From JAYOEY01 sp038116945 (GTDB lineage Bacteria > Pseudomonadota > Alphaproteobacteria > MPNO01 > UBA2964), in NCBI GenBank assembly GCA_038116945.1, contig JAYOEY010000004.1, forward strand, positions 124,001 through 188,000: a DNA stretch of 64,000 nt. Reading direction: 5' to 3'. The notes under the pieces are model-generated. The model was not told the origin of the DNA and ran no database searches. It worked only from the letters and a program-made list of their open reading frames with translations. Positions 44,832-52,881 of this stretch are shown here, in pieces. Positions within the stretch are counted from its first letter, which is position 1, and each line of letters opens with the position of its first letter. The position numbers were made by a program, and so were the translations under genes.

Positions 44832-45859
44832 GACGCTCCGCTCCCCTCGCGGCGACGGTCGTCACTGTCATAGGCCTGCACGATGCGGGTCACCAGCTCG
44901 TGCCGGACGATATCCACGTCGGCGAATCTCACCACCTCGACCCCGTCGATATGACCGAGCGTATCGACGGCATGGCTCAGGCCGGACACCGAACCGGTCG
45001 GCAGGTCGACCTGGCTGGGGTCGCCGTTGATTGCCATGTGAGAGCCTTCGCCGAGCCGGGTGAGAAACATGCGCATCTGGATGCGCGTCGCATTCTGCGC
45101 TTCGTCGAGAATGACGTAGGCGTGCGACAGGGTGCGGCCCCGCATGAAGGCGAGCGGCGCAACTTCGATCTCCCCCGAGGTGAGCCGGTTGACCACCTGA
45201 TCGGCGGGAAGCATGTCGTACAGCGCGTCGTACAGCGGCGCGAGATAAGGGTCGATCTTTTCGCGCAGGTCTCCGGGCAGGAAACCGAGGCGTTCGCCGG
45301 CCTCGACGGCCGGGCGCGACAGGATGATCCTCTCAACCCGGCCGGATATCAGCATCGAGACCGCCATGGCGACAGCGAGATAGGTCTTGCCGGTGCCGGC
45401 CGGTCCGAGACCGAACACCATCTTCCCGGTCGACAGCGCCCGCAGATAATCGGTCTGGCGCGGCGACCGCGCGGTCAGGTGACGCCGGGGCGTCCGAATC
45501 ACGAAGTCGTCGCCCGTGCCGTTGGAGCCGCCTCCCTGCTCGGCGGTTCGCGCGCCGGCAAGGCGGATGGCCGCGTCGACCTCGGAATCGTCTACCGGCA
45601 ACCCTTTCTTGAGGCGTTCATAAAGCGCGCTCAGCGATGACGCCGCCAGCGCGCTGGCGCTCTCGGGCCCCGAAATCGAAATCCGGTTGCCGCGCGAAGA
45701 GAGCCGGACTCCCAACGCCTGTTCGATACGGGCGAGATGACGATCGTAGGCGCCGAACAGAAGCGGCAGAAGACGGTTGTCCTCGAACCCCAGCACGACC
45801 GGCGGCGTGCCCGCGCCGGCCGCCTTGTCTGCCCCACCCTGCGTAAGACCGGATTTCAA
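44828..45859 (-). CDS. ybeZ: PhoH-like ATPase (YbeZ)
   Basis: A 343-aa P-loop protein. N-terminal domain followed by Walker A GLGPAGTGKTYLAVAMAVSML and Walker B with VILDEAQNATRIQMRMFLTRLG. SRPAVEAGERLGFLPGDLREK is another family block. It works with YbeY in RNA metabolism in many bacteria. Overlaps miaB and ybeY by four bases each, so translational coupling is likely. Confidence 0.93.
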   Translation of the reverse strand: MKSGLTQGGADKAAGAGTPPVVLGFEDNRLLPLLFGAYDRHLARIEQALGVRLSSRGNRISISGPESASALAASSLSALYERLKKGLPVDDSEVDAAIRLAGARTAEQGGGSNGTGDDFVIRTPRRHLTARSPRQTDYLRALSTGKMVFGLGPAGTGKTYLAVAMAVSMLISGRVERIILSRPAVEAGERLGFLPGDLREKIDPYLAPLYDALYDMLPADQVVNRLTSGEIEVAPLAFMRGRTLSHAYVILDEAQNATRIQMRMFLTRLGEGSHMAINGDPSQVDLPTGSVSGLSHAVDTLGHIDGVEVVRFADVDIVRHELVTRIVQAYDSDDRRREGSGAS

Positions 45860-47223
45860 GCGCCCTGAAGCTCCTCGGCTGGCGCCGTCAGCGACATCGT
45901 GTCACCGGATGCGTCGAGACGGCCGGAAAGGGAATTGGCAAAGGCTTCGGCGATGCGAACCGGCGCCGTTTGCCCGAAAAACGCCGCGGCCTCGCCTTCG
46001 TCCGCGCAATCGACGAACACCGCCTGCATGTGGGGGCTCCGCCCCGCGATCTGGTTTTCGCGCTTGCCCCGGCGGTCGAACAGAACGTCGACCGTCCTGC
46101 CCGCGGTGCGCCGGTTGAAATCGATCTGCTGCGCGTTGAGCAGCGCCTGCAGGCGCTGAAGGCGATCCGATTTCAGATCCTCTTCCACCTGGTCGCTGGC
46201 ATCCGCGGCCGGGGTTCCGGGCCGGGCGCTGTATTTGAAGGAGTAGGCCTGCGCATAACCGACACTCTCGATCAGCGCGAGCGTTTCGCGAAAATCCTCC
46301 TCCGTCTCGCCGGGGTGGCCGACTATGAAATCCGAGGACAGCGCCAGATCGGGCCGGGCTGCGCGCAGCCGGTCAACGGTCGCAAGGTAGTCTTCCGCAC
46401 GATGGCGGCGGTTCATCCGCTCGAGAATCCGGTCGGACCCGGACTGGACCGGGAGATGCAGATACGGCATCAGCTCGGGCACATCGCCGTGCGCAGCGAT
46501 CAGATCGTCGTCCATGTCGCGCGGATGCGAGGTCGTATAGCGCAGCCGCCTCACCCCATCGATTGCCGCCAGCTGCCGGATGAGCGCGGCAAGCCCGCCT
46601 TCGCAGCCATGGTAGGCGTTGACGTTCTGGCCCAGCAGGGTGAGTTCCTGAACGCCGCCGTCCGCGAGACGTCTTGCTTCGGCGACGATCGCATCGGCCG
46701 GCCGCGAATATTCCGCGCCGCGCGTATAGGGCACGACGCAAAAGGCGCAGAACTTGTCGCAGCCTTCCTGAATGGTCAGAAACGCGGACGCACCGTCGGC
46801 CTGGACCGGCGGCAAGGAGTCGAATTTCGGCTCGACCGGAAACTCGGTCTCGATCGCGTAGCCGGCGGCTCCGTCGGCCAGCGACGACAGCATTTCCGGA
46901 AGCCGGTGATAGCTCTGCGGTCCGACCACGAGATCGACCTGCGGCGACCTGCGGATAATCTCATCGCCTTCCGCCTGCGCTACGCAGCCGGCCACGGCGA
47001 TCCGCGCGCCACGGTCTTTCAGACGCCGCAGCCGCCCCAGTTCGGAATAGACCTTTTCCGCCGCCTTTTCACGAATGTGGCAGGTATTCAGGATAACCAG
47101 ATCGGCGTCTTCGGGATCGTCCGTCCGGCTGTAGCCGTCCGCGCCCAGAACATCCGCCATACGGCCGGAGTCATAGACGTTCATCTGACAGCCGTAACTC
47201 TTGATAAAGACCTTTTTTGCCAA
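45856..47223 (-). CDS. miaB: tRNA-2-methylthio-N6-dimethylallyladenosine synthase MiaB
   Basis: A 455-aa radical-SAM methylthiotransferase. The UPF0004 domain has cysteines in SYGCQMNVYDSGRM, LNTCHIREKAAEKVY and VAGCVAQAEGDEI (auxiliary 4Fe-4S). The radical-SAM motif CxxxCxxC is in EGCDKFCAFCVVPYTRG, and a C-terminal TRAM domain follows. It adds ms2 to i6A37 of tRNA. Start TTG at 47223 (L-A-K-K-V-F) is chosen; longer in-frame codons upstream have no homology. It overlaps phoH by 4 bases. Confidence 0.95.
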   Translation of the reverse strand: MAKKVFIKSYGCQMNVYDSGRMADVLGADGYSRTDDPEDADLVILNTCHIREKAAEKVYSELGRLRRLKDRGARIAVAGCVAQAEGDEIIRRSPQVDLVVGPQSYHRLPEMLSSLADGAAGYAIETEFPVEPKFDSLPPVQADGASAFLTIQEGCDKFCAFCVVPYTRGAEYSRPADAIVAEARRLADGGVQELTLLGQNVNAYHGCEGGLAALIRQLAAIDGVRRLRYTTSHPRDMDDDLIAAHGDVPELMPYLHLPVQSGSDRILERMNRRHRAEDYLATVDRLRAARPDLALSSDFIVGHPGETEEDFRETLALIESVGYAQAYSFKYSARPGTPAADASDQVEEDLKSDRLQRLQALLNAQQIDFNRRTAGRTVDVLFDRRGKRENQIAGRSPHMQAVFVDCADEGEAAAFFGQTAPVRIAEAFANSLSGRLDASGDTMSLTAPAEELQGA

Positions 47224-47356
47224 TGCGCAATCCGAAATCGCGGAAACGGGCGCCCGTCGTCCGGGTAAGGATCGTGTCGCAATCCCGTTTTCTATGACCG
47301 ACAGTAGCACTGACCAAACAATAGTCAATCGCGGACCGGCACAACCGGACTCTGCG

Positions 47357-48226
47357 TCAGCCCGGCGTCGGCTCCGGGAGGCGGGCGGGGCCAGGGCCGC
47401 CACCCTCGTCATATTCGCCGCGGTTGGCCGCGTTTACGCCTTCCACCACCGCCTGCCGGCATCGTTCGGCAAGCGCCTTGCGGGACGGGAAGGCATCGCC
47501 GGGGATGGGCTCATGAAACACGACATGCGCCGTGACCCGGCCAAGACCGAGCAGGACAAGCATATGCGGCACCAGAGTCATATCGCCGTACCAGGCGAGA
47601 TGAGGGCGCAGGCTGCGGACCAGGGGAATACCGTCGAGCCGCGTATAGGCGATCGAGACCGGCTGAACGGCAAGCGGCGGACTTCCTTCGCGCGGCTGGG
47701 CCACCGCGAACAGGGCGCTCTTGAACGGCAGGACATGCAGCCCGTCATTGCTTGTGCCTTCCGGAAACAGGATCAGGTTGTCGCACGCGTCCAGCCGCGA
47801 CGCGATTTCGTCCCGCTGCTCGGCGGCGCGCGGGCCGCGGCGCGCCACGAATACCGTGCGCGCCATCCGGCATAGCGTTCCGAAAAACGGCCAGTCGGCG
47901 ATTTCCGCCTTGGCGATAAAGGATCCTTCGATCAACGACCCGAGCACCATGATATCGGTATAGCTGATATGGTTCGCGACGAAGAGCGTGGGCGCGGCCG
48001 ACGACGGCTGGCCCCGGACGCGGACGTCGAAACCGAAAATGCGCGCGCACAGCGTATGGTAAAACCGCGGGATCAGACGGCGCATGCGGCGGCCGGTCAC
48101 CAGCGCGACCGCCTGCGCGGGCAAGGCAAGACCCGTCGTCGTCAGATACAGGGCAGCCCGGACCCAGGAGCGGACCCGCGATCCGAGGCGCTTATCGAGC
48201 GGGGGATTTGCGGCCTGAACGCCCAT
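47357..48226 (-). CDS. 1-acyl-glycerol-3-phosphate acyltransferase family; probable OlsA
   Basis: A 289-aa PlsC-like acyltransferase. An N-terminal membrane segment (about 19-43) precedes the HX4D motif in VANHISYTDIMVLG and the substrate motif FPEGTSND (about residue 152-160). Because its 5' end overlaps by 35 bp with an OlsB-like gene, the second acyltransferase of the ornithine-lipid pathway (OlsA, which acylates lyso-ornithine lipid) is the likely role; classical PlsC is an alternative. miaB follows 133 bp downstream. Confidence 0.78.
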   Translation of the reverse strand: MGVQAANPPLDKRLGSRVRSWVRAALYLTTTGLALPAQAVALVTGRRMRRLIPRFYHTLCARIFGFDVRVRGQPSSAAPTLFVANHISYTDIMVLGSLIEGSFIAKAEIADWPFFGTLCRMARTVFVARRGPRAAEQRDEIASRLDACDNLILFPEGTSNDGLHVLPFKSALFAVAQPREGSPPLAVQPVSIAYTRLDGIPLVRSLRPHLAWYGDMTLVPHMLVLLGLGRVTAHVVFHEPIPGDAFPSRKALAERCRQAVVEGVNAANRGEYDEGGGPGPARLPEPTPG

Positions 48227-49109
48227 AATGCCGTGAATATTTCCCGGTAATCAGATCGGTTTTCACGATAACGCTGACATCGGTCGTGTTGAACTGCGAA
48301 TCGACGACCGCGCCGTCTCCGACAAACCCGCCGACCCGTAAATATCCTCTGATCAACGGCGGCAGCGCGCGGATGGAACGCTTACGGTCGAGCGAATCCG
48401 CGGGCAGCATCGCCATGTCGACATAGCGCGACGGGACCGCGCGGGGCCTTAGATGCTCGGGCGCCAGATGATAATGATGCAGGTATGACAACGCTTCCGA
48501 CAACGCTGCGGGATCCTTTCCCGGCAGGCTGGCGCACCCGAACATGAGTTCGATACCGTTAAGCGAAACGTAGGTGGCGATGGCCTGCCACAGGAGCTGC
48601 ATCGCCGCATGACCGCGGTGATCGAAATCGATGCAGGACCGGCCAAGCTCGAGAATCTCTCCATCGAGGGACAGCAGCGGAGAAATGTCGTATTCCCCCG
48701 TGCTGTAAAACCCGCCGTTCCGTTCCGCGACGCTGCGGCGCAACAGCCGGTAGGTTCCGACGACGCCCTGCGGCAGGTCGGTGCGGTCCTTGCAGATTAC
48801 CAGCAGGTGATCGCAAATCGGATCGAACGCATCGCAGTCCCGCTGAAGGGCGACCGTTTCGTCGGACGGAACCGCCCCCATCTCGCCGTAAAACACGCGA
48901 TAGCGCAGCGCCTGGGCGGCATCGATATCGGCCGGCGTCTCGGCAAGCCTGGCCACCAGACTGCCCGATTCGATCGGCAGAAAACAGGCGGGCGCGGCAC
49001 GTCGGCGAGTCCCCTTCCCGAAAGGCAGCAGCTTGAATCCCGAATGAAGGCGGTCATCGCCCCGGCGACCTGAACCCCAGCGGGAAAGCACGGTTCTCAG
49101 TGGCGCCAC
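48192..49109 (-). CDS. OlsB-like ornithine-acyl-ACP N-acyltransferase
   Basis: A 305-aa GNAT-like protein of the hemolysin/OlsB group (Acetyltransf_5-type). Family segments are VARLAETPADIDAAQALRYRVFYGEMGA, CDHLLVICKD, VVGTYRLLRRSVA, LELGRSCIDFDHRGHAAMQLLWQAI and PSRYVDMAMLP. OlsB transfers a 3-hydroxyacyl chain from ACP to ornithine. GTG 49109 is the chosen start; an internal start closer to the conserved block is possible. Paired and overlapping with an OlsA-like gene, it suggests ornithine-lipid synthesis. Confidence 0.78.
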   Translation of the reverse strand: MAPLRTVLSRWGSGRRGDDRLHSGFKLLPFGKGTRRRAAPACFLPIESGSLVARLAETPADIDAAQALRYRVFYGEMGAVPSDETVALQRDCDAFDPICDHLLVICKDRTDLPQGVVGTYRLLRRSVAERNGGFYSTGEYDISPLLSLDGEILELGRSCIDFDHRGHAAMQLLWQAIATYVSLNGIELMFGCASLPGKDPAALSEALSYLHHYHLAPEHLRPRAVPSRYVDMAMLPADSLDRKRSIRALPPLIRGYLRVGGFVGDGAVVDSQFNTTDVSVIVKTDLITGKYSRHYGRSGRKSPAR

Positions 49110-49335
49110 CGGACCGCCCCGTGCGTTTGCCTCGATACCGGTCCGGCGCCGAAAGGCGGGCAGCGGGTCGGAAGATAGGTGGCGATGACGGCCATGCGGC
49201 GATTATATCGCATCGCCATGCGCCTGCCTATCGAGCATGGCGCGCGCCCTGAAAATATCACATTTCCGCAACGTTTCGGAGCCGCCTGTCGGCACCGGCG
49301 TCAATCGGCGGATTTCCAAGCCGGTCGGCCGCCCC

Positions 49336-49373
49336 TATATTGCATGGGCAGACAGGGCGGCCTGCCTGCCCAT
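49336..49373 (+). promoter_or_regulatory. Promoter-like TATATT followed by a strong hairpin upstream of the TusA-like gene
   Basis: TATATT (49336-49341) is a possible -10 with no clear -35. Two bases downstream is an inverted repeat (49344-49373): ATGGGCAG with CTGCCCAT, one mismatch, then CAGG with CCTG around a GCGG loop, so 12 pairs in 30 bases. No T-run follows on either strand, so it is not a normal terminator. It would be at the 5' end of the TusA-like mRNA or act as a DNA operator. Confidence 0.45.
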
Positions 49374-49403
49374 CCCTGATTTCGACCTGTTTCCCGGTTT
49401 TCG

Positions 49404-49673
49404 ATGACAGCCAGCGCCCCGCCCGAACAAACCGATCACTTTCTCGACATCACGGGCGATGTGTGCCCAATGACCTTTGTCAGGACGCGCCTGCTGATCG
49501 AGAAGATGAAGAGCGACGAGACAGCGACGGTGCGGCTTGTCGGCGAGGAGCCGCTGGAAAACGTACCCGCCTCGGTGACCGAACTCGGACACGATGTCCT
49601 GTCCCTGACCGCGGAGGGAGGCGGCGACGCGGGACCCGACGCCGTGCATCTTCTCGTGCTCCGCAAGGCCTGA
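49404..49673 (+). CDS. TusA/SirA-family sulfur-carrier-like protein
   Basis: An 89-aa protein with the TusA fold. The family motif CPxP is present in altered form: DVCPMTFVRTRLLIEKM (cysteine near residue 18, followed by P-M instead of P-x-P). The later segments ETATVRLVGEEPLENVPASVTELGHDV are usual. TusA passes persulfide sulfur to tRNA or other acceptors; the cysteine needed is present. Start ATG 49404. It is convergent with rimI, 37 bp apart. Confidence 0.8.
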   Translation: MTASAPPEQTDHFLDITGDVCPMTFVRTRLLIEKMKSDETATVRLVGEEPLENVPASVTELGHDVLSLTAEGGGDAGPDAVHLLVLRKA

Positions 49674-49710
49674 GCGGAATCGCCCCGGGGATTTACGGTT
49701 CGACGGACGG

Positions 49711-50217
49711 TCAGGGGTGATCGGGCGCGCCGGTATACGCAATGTCGAGCGGTTCCGCAGGCAGGGCGCAGCGCATCGTATAGGCGCTGGTGCGGCTTCC
49801 GTCGGCATTCTCGTAATAGTCGGGCCGCCGCCCTACCTCGATCAGCCCATGCGCTCTGTAGAGCCGCAACGCGGGATCGTTGTCCTGGGCGACTTCAAGG
49901 AAGAACCACCGGGCCCGGTCGTCCCGGGCGCGCGCCATCGAGTCGCGGAGAAGTTTCGCCCCGACGCCGCGGGCCCTGTGTTCGGCGGCGACGCCGAGCG
50001 AAAGCAGTTCGCATTCGTCCGCCGCAACCCGGGCAAGCGCGAATCCGATGATCGAGCCGTATCCCGCCCGCCGTGCGACCAGGCCGAACGCGCCCGGCAT
50101 GCCGAGAATCTGACGGATCATCGACGAATCCCAGGCGTCGAAAAAACATTGCGCGTGAATTCTGGCGACAAGGTCGATATCCGCCGATCCGAGGCTTTCT
50201 ACCCGTTCGTCGCTCAT
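49711..50217 (-). CDS. rimI: Ribosomal-protein-alanine N-acetyltransferase RimI-like (GNAT)
   Basis: A 168-aa GNAT enzyme. The acetyl-CoA-binding motif A is VAAEHRARGVGAKLLRDSMARA (about residue 78-99; R-x-x-G-x-G pattern), preceded by ECELLSLG. The next segment WFFLEVAQDNDPALRLYRAHGLIEVGRRPDYYE is the RimI-type NxxAxxLYxxxGF motif. Overlaps tsaB by four bases; the tsaB-rimI pairing is conserved. It acetylates S18 or other N-termini; exact target not known. Confidence 0.88.
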   Translation of the reverse strand: MSDERVESLGSADIDLVARIHAQCFFDAWDSSMIRQILGMPGAFGLVARRAGYGSIIGFALARVAADECELLSLGVAAEHRARGVGAKLLRDSMARARDDRARWFFLEVAQDNDPALRLYRAHGLIEVGRRPDYYENADGSRTSAYTMRCALPAEPLDIAYTGAPDHP

Positions 50218-50903
50218 GACGCGCCGACCGCCGCCATGCTGCCCGGGCGCCTTACCGCCGGCGGATGGATATAAAGCGGCTCGGCGGACACCGGAGCGTC
50301 GAGCCGCCCGGCGGCGATAGCGGCCACGAAGGCAACGTCGGGCGCCCCGACGTCGCTGACGGACTCAATCCGCCCCCGGAACGACGCCGGGGCCATCGCG
50401 ATCAGCCGGGCCGCGCCGTCGCCCGCAATCAGCGCGCCGGCTTCGGGAATCATCGAAAGCGTTTCCTCCGGCCGCTGGGCCCGCGGCGTTTCAAGACCGT
50501 GTCCTGCGGCGTCGAAAAGCTGAACGTAGAGATCCTCCCGCCGCGTTTCGAGCGCAGCGAGAACCGGTCTGAACCCGTCCCCGGCCATAGCGAGTGCGGC
50601 GGCAGCGACGGCTTCGAGCGTTGTGACCCCGGCAACCGGAAGGTCGAGCGCGAGGCCGAGCGCGCGACCGGCCGCCAGCCCGGTTCTGAGCCCGGTAAAC
50701 GACCCGGGCCCGACCGTCACGGCAATCAGCGAAATTTCCGGGAACCCGATGCCGGCGTCCGCCATGACCGATCGCACCATGGGCAGAAGCGCCTCCGCAT
50801 GCCCGCGCATCATCGGCTCGCTTCGGACCGCGACCGGACCGTCTTCCGTCGAAACCCCGACCGAACACGCGCCACAGGCCGTATCGATGGCGAGAATCTT
50901 CAT
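50214..50903 (-). CDS. tsaB: tRNA N6-threonylcarbamoyladenosine biosynthesis protein TsaB
   Basis: A 229-aa ASKHA-fold protein. The N-terminal MKILAIDTACGACSVGVS, the HAEALLPMVRSVMADAGI segment, and VTVGPGSFTGLRTGLAAGRALGLALDLPV are typical. It is the scaffold for TsaD in the t6A37 tRNA modification complex. Divergent from the VanX-like gene; the 137-bp gap carries an 11-bp tandem repeat. Confidence 0.94.
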   Translation of the reverse strand: MKILAIDTACGACSVGVSTEDGPVAVRSEPMMRGHAEALLPMVRSVMADAGIGFPEISLIAVTVGPGSFTGLRTGLAAGRALGLALDLPVAGVTTLEAVAAAALAMAGDGFRPVLAALETRREDLYVQLFDAAGHGLETPRAQRPEETLSMIPEAGALIAGDGAARLIAMAPASFRGRIESVSDVGAPDVAFVAAIAAGRLDAPVSAEPLYIHPPAVRRPGSMAAVGAS

Positions 50904-50934
50904 AAAGCGACCTGCCGGATAATTCGTTCTGACA

Positions 50935-50957
50935 TATAATTCAAAAATAATTCAAAA
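50935..50957 (+). repeat. TATAAT and 11-bp tandem A-tract repeat in the tsaB/ddpX-like gap
   Basis: Two copies of ATAATTCAAAA lie head to tail (50936-50946 and 50947-50957), starting with the plus-strand TATAAT at 50935-50940. The A-tracts are 11 bp apart, about one helical turn, which favours intrinsic DNA bending. Such sequence at a divergent promoter could serve either gene. A -35 hexamer upstream of TATAAT is weak (CTGCCG). Confidence 0.4.
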
Positions 50958-51040
50958 AGCCGTCTGTTCGAACAGGGCCGCAACCGGCCGCATGCGCGCA
51001 GGACAAAACATAGGGATAACCGAAACGAGGCCGCTGATAA

Positions 51041-51592
51041 ATGGACCTTATCGAAATTGCGCAGCCGGAATACGACGTCGACATCTCGCTCGCATATGCG
51101 ACCGACGACAATTTCACCGGCAGACCGGTCTATGCCGCTTCGGTCTGCTATCTGCACCGTGCGGCCGCCGAGGCGCTGTCCCGCGCCATCCGGAGCGCCG
51201 CACAGATCGGATTGCGGTTTCTGATTTTCGATGCGTTCCGCCCGTCTGAAGCGCAATGGGTCCTCTGGAACCATACGCCGGACCCTGATTTTCTGGCCGA
51301 TCCGCGACGCGGCTCGCCCCACTCCCGCGGCGTCGCCGTGGACCTTACCCTGACAGATGCGGCAGGTGAGCCGCTTGACATGGGAACGGGTTTCGACGCG
51401 TTCACGCCGCTGTCGCATCACGGCAACCACGAGATCGGCGCAGACGCCCAGCGCAACAGGCTTCTACTGATGGGGCTGATGACGGAGGCGGGCTGGGATT
51501 TCTATCGAAACGAGTGGTGGCACTACCAGCTCTTCGACTCCCGCCAGTACCCGCTGATCAGCGACGCCGACCTGCCGCGCCGCATGATGTAG
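51041..51592 (+). CDS. D-alanyl-D-alanine dipeptidase (VanX/DdpX family)
   Basis: A 183-aa zinc metallopeptidase. The SxHxxGxAxD motif is seen as SPHSRGVAVDLTL (H and D ligands, about residue 91-103), and the catalytic ExWH block as NEWWHYQLF (E and H, near 158-164). The FDAFRP segment is also conserved. It cleaves D-Ala-D-Ala, serving dipeptide recycling or, in VanX, vancomycin resistance; nothing here points to a resistance cluster. No obvious signal peptide, so cytoplasmic. Confidence 0.88.
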   Translation: MDLIEIAQPEYDVDISLAYATDDNFTGRPVYAASVCYLHRAAAEALSRAIRSAAQIGLRFLIFDAFRPSEAQWVLWNHTPDPDFLADPRRGSPHSRGVAVDLTLTDAAGEPLDMGTGFDAFTPLSHHGNHEIGADAQRNRLLLMGLMTEAGWDFYRNEWWHYQLFDSRQYPLISDADLPRRMM

Positions 51593-51753
51593 CGCCCGCC
51601 GGCCGGCCACGATGCAGGGCATTTGAACGGTATTCGAACGAAAAATCGTTGCATTGAAACGGCTTATGGGCCAAAAGTCGGGCCGATTGCAACGAAACTG
51701 AAACCGTTTCCGGTGGGCGGCGGCTTGGATTCCGACCGCCCGGGAAGACGCCC

Positions 51754-52800
51754 ATGCGAAGATTTTTGTGCCGTTTTTTCGCCGCGCTTGCCCTGGCCTG
51801 CCCGCTCATGGCCGACGCGCAACCGTCGGCCGCCGAGGCGGACTGGGGCGTGGTGCTCATGTACCACCGCTTCGGCGAAGGCAACTACCCGACCACCAAT
51901 ACCAGCATAGAACAGTTCGAAGCGCATCTCGCCGAGATTCGGGCCGGGGGCTACAGGGTCGTACCGCTTCGCGATCTGGTAACGGCGATCCGCAGCGGCA
52001 GGAAGCTGGAAGACCGGACCATTGCGATTACGATCGATGACGCGTTCTTATCGGTCTACCGCGAGGGCTGGCCGCGCCTGAGGAAAGCGGGACTGCCTTT
52101 CACGCTGTTCATCGCCACCGATGCGATCGACAGGCGTACCGCAGGTTATATGACCTGGGACCAGATTCGCGAACTTCGCGATGCCGGCGTCACCGTCGGG
52201 TCGCAGACCGCATCCCATCCCCACATGCCGCTTCTGTCGCGCGAAGGCATCCGCCAGGAGCTTGAAAAATCGAATCGCCGGTTTCGGGAAGAGCTTGGTT
52301 CCGCGCCCGACATGATCGCCTACCCGTACGGCGAATACAGCCTCGCGGTGGGCGAGATTTCGCGGGAGGTCGGGTTCATTGCCGGTTTCGGACAGCATTC
52401 CGGGGTCGTCGACGGGACCGGGGATTTCTTCTACCTGCCCCGCTTCACCTTCAACGAAACCTTCGGCAGCGTCGAACGGTTTCGGATGGCGGCCCGCGCC
52501 CTGCCGTTGCCCAGCACCGATATAACCCCCGCCGACCCGTTTCTCGACAAGGACGCGGTAAATCCCCCGGCGTTCGGATTCACCGTCAAGGGACCTGTCG
52601 CGAAACGGTTGTCGCGTCTCGCCTGCTACGCTTCGCATGAAGGCAAGGTAAAAGTCGAAAGACTGGGCGAACGGCGGGTCGAGGTCAGGATGACCCGCCC
52701 CTTCCCGAAAGGCCGGAGCAGGATCAACTGCACCATGTGGGCGCCGGGCGGACGGTGGCACTGGCTCGGTCGGCAGTTCTATCGCGGGGAGAAGCGCTGA
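51754..52800 (+). CDS. Secreted polysaccharide deacetylase (NodB-homology domain)
   Basis: A 348-aa protein with a signal peptide (MRRFLCRFFAALALACPLMADA, about 22 residues). The NodB domain contains the metal/catalytic Asp pair in IAITIDDAFLSVYREGW (about 88-104) and the histidines in SQTASHPHMPLLS (about 149-161). A C-terminal beta region of about 100 residues follows, of unclear role. It should deacetylate an extracellular or cell-wall sugar polymer. The leader has a GAAACCGTTTC palindrome. Confidence 0.85.
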   Translation: MRRFLCRFFAALALACPLMADAQPSAAEADWGVVLMYHRFGEGNYPTTNTSIEQFEAHLAEIRAGGYRVVPLRDLVTAIRSGRKLEDRTIAITIDDAFLSVYREGWPRLRKAGLPFTLFIATDAIDRRTAGYMTWDQIRELRDAGVTVGSQTASHPHMPLLSREGIRQELEKSNRRFREELGSAPDMIAYPYGEYSLAVGEISREVGFIAGFGQHSGVVDGTGDFFYLPRFTFNETFGSVERFRMAARALPLPSTDITPADPFLDKDAVNPPAFGFTVKGPVAKRLSRLACYASHEGKVKVERLGERRVEVRMTRPFPKGRSRINCTMWAPGGRWHWLGRQFYRGEKR

Positions 52801-52881
52801 CGCGCTTCGGCCTCAGCCAGCCGCGAGGCTTTCGATATCGCGCCCGGCGCCTCGAAGAATTTCCGGAATCAGGTTCGAAAA

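Noticed and set aside
50900..51430. 176-codon frame on the minus strand over the VanX-like gene
   Set aside because: Overlaps a well-supported gene on the other strand and shows no family features.
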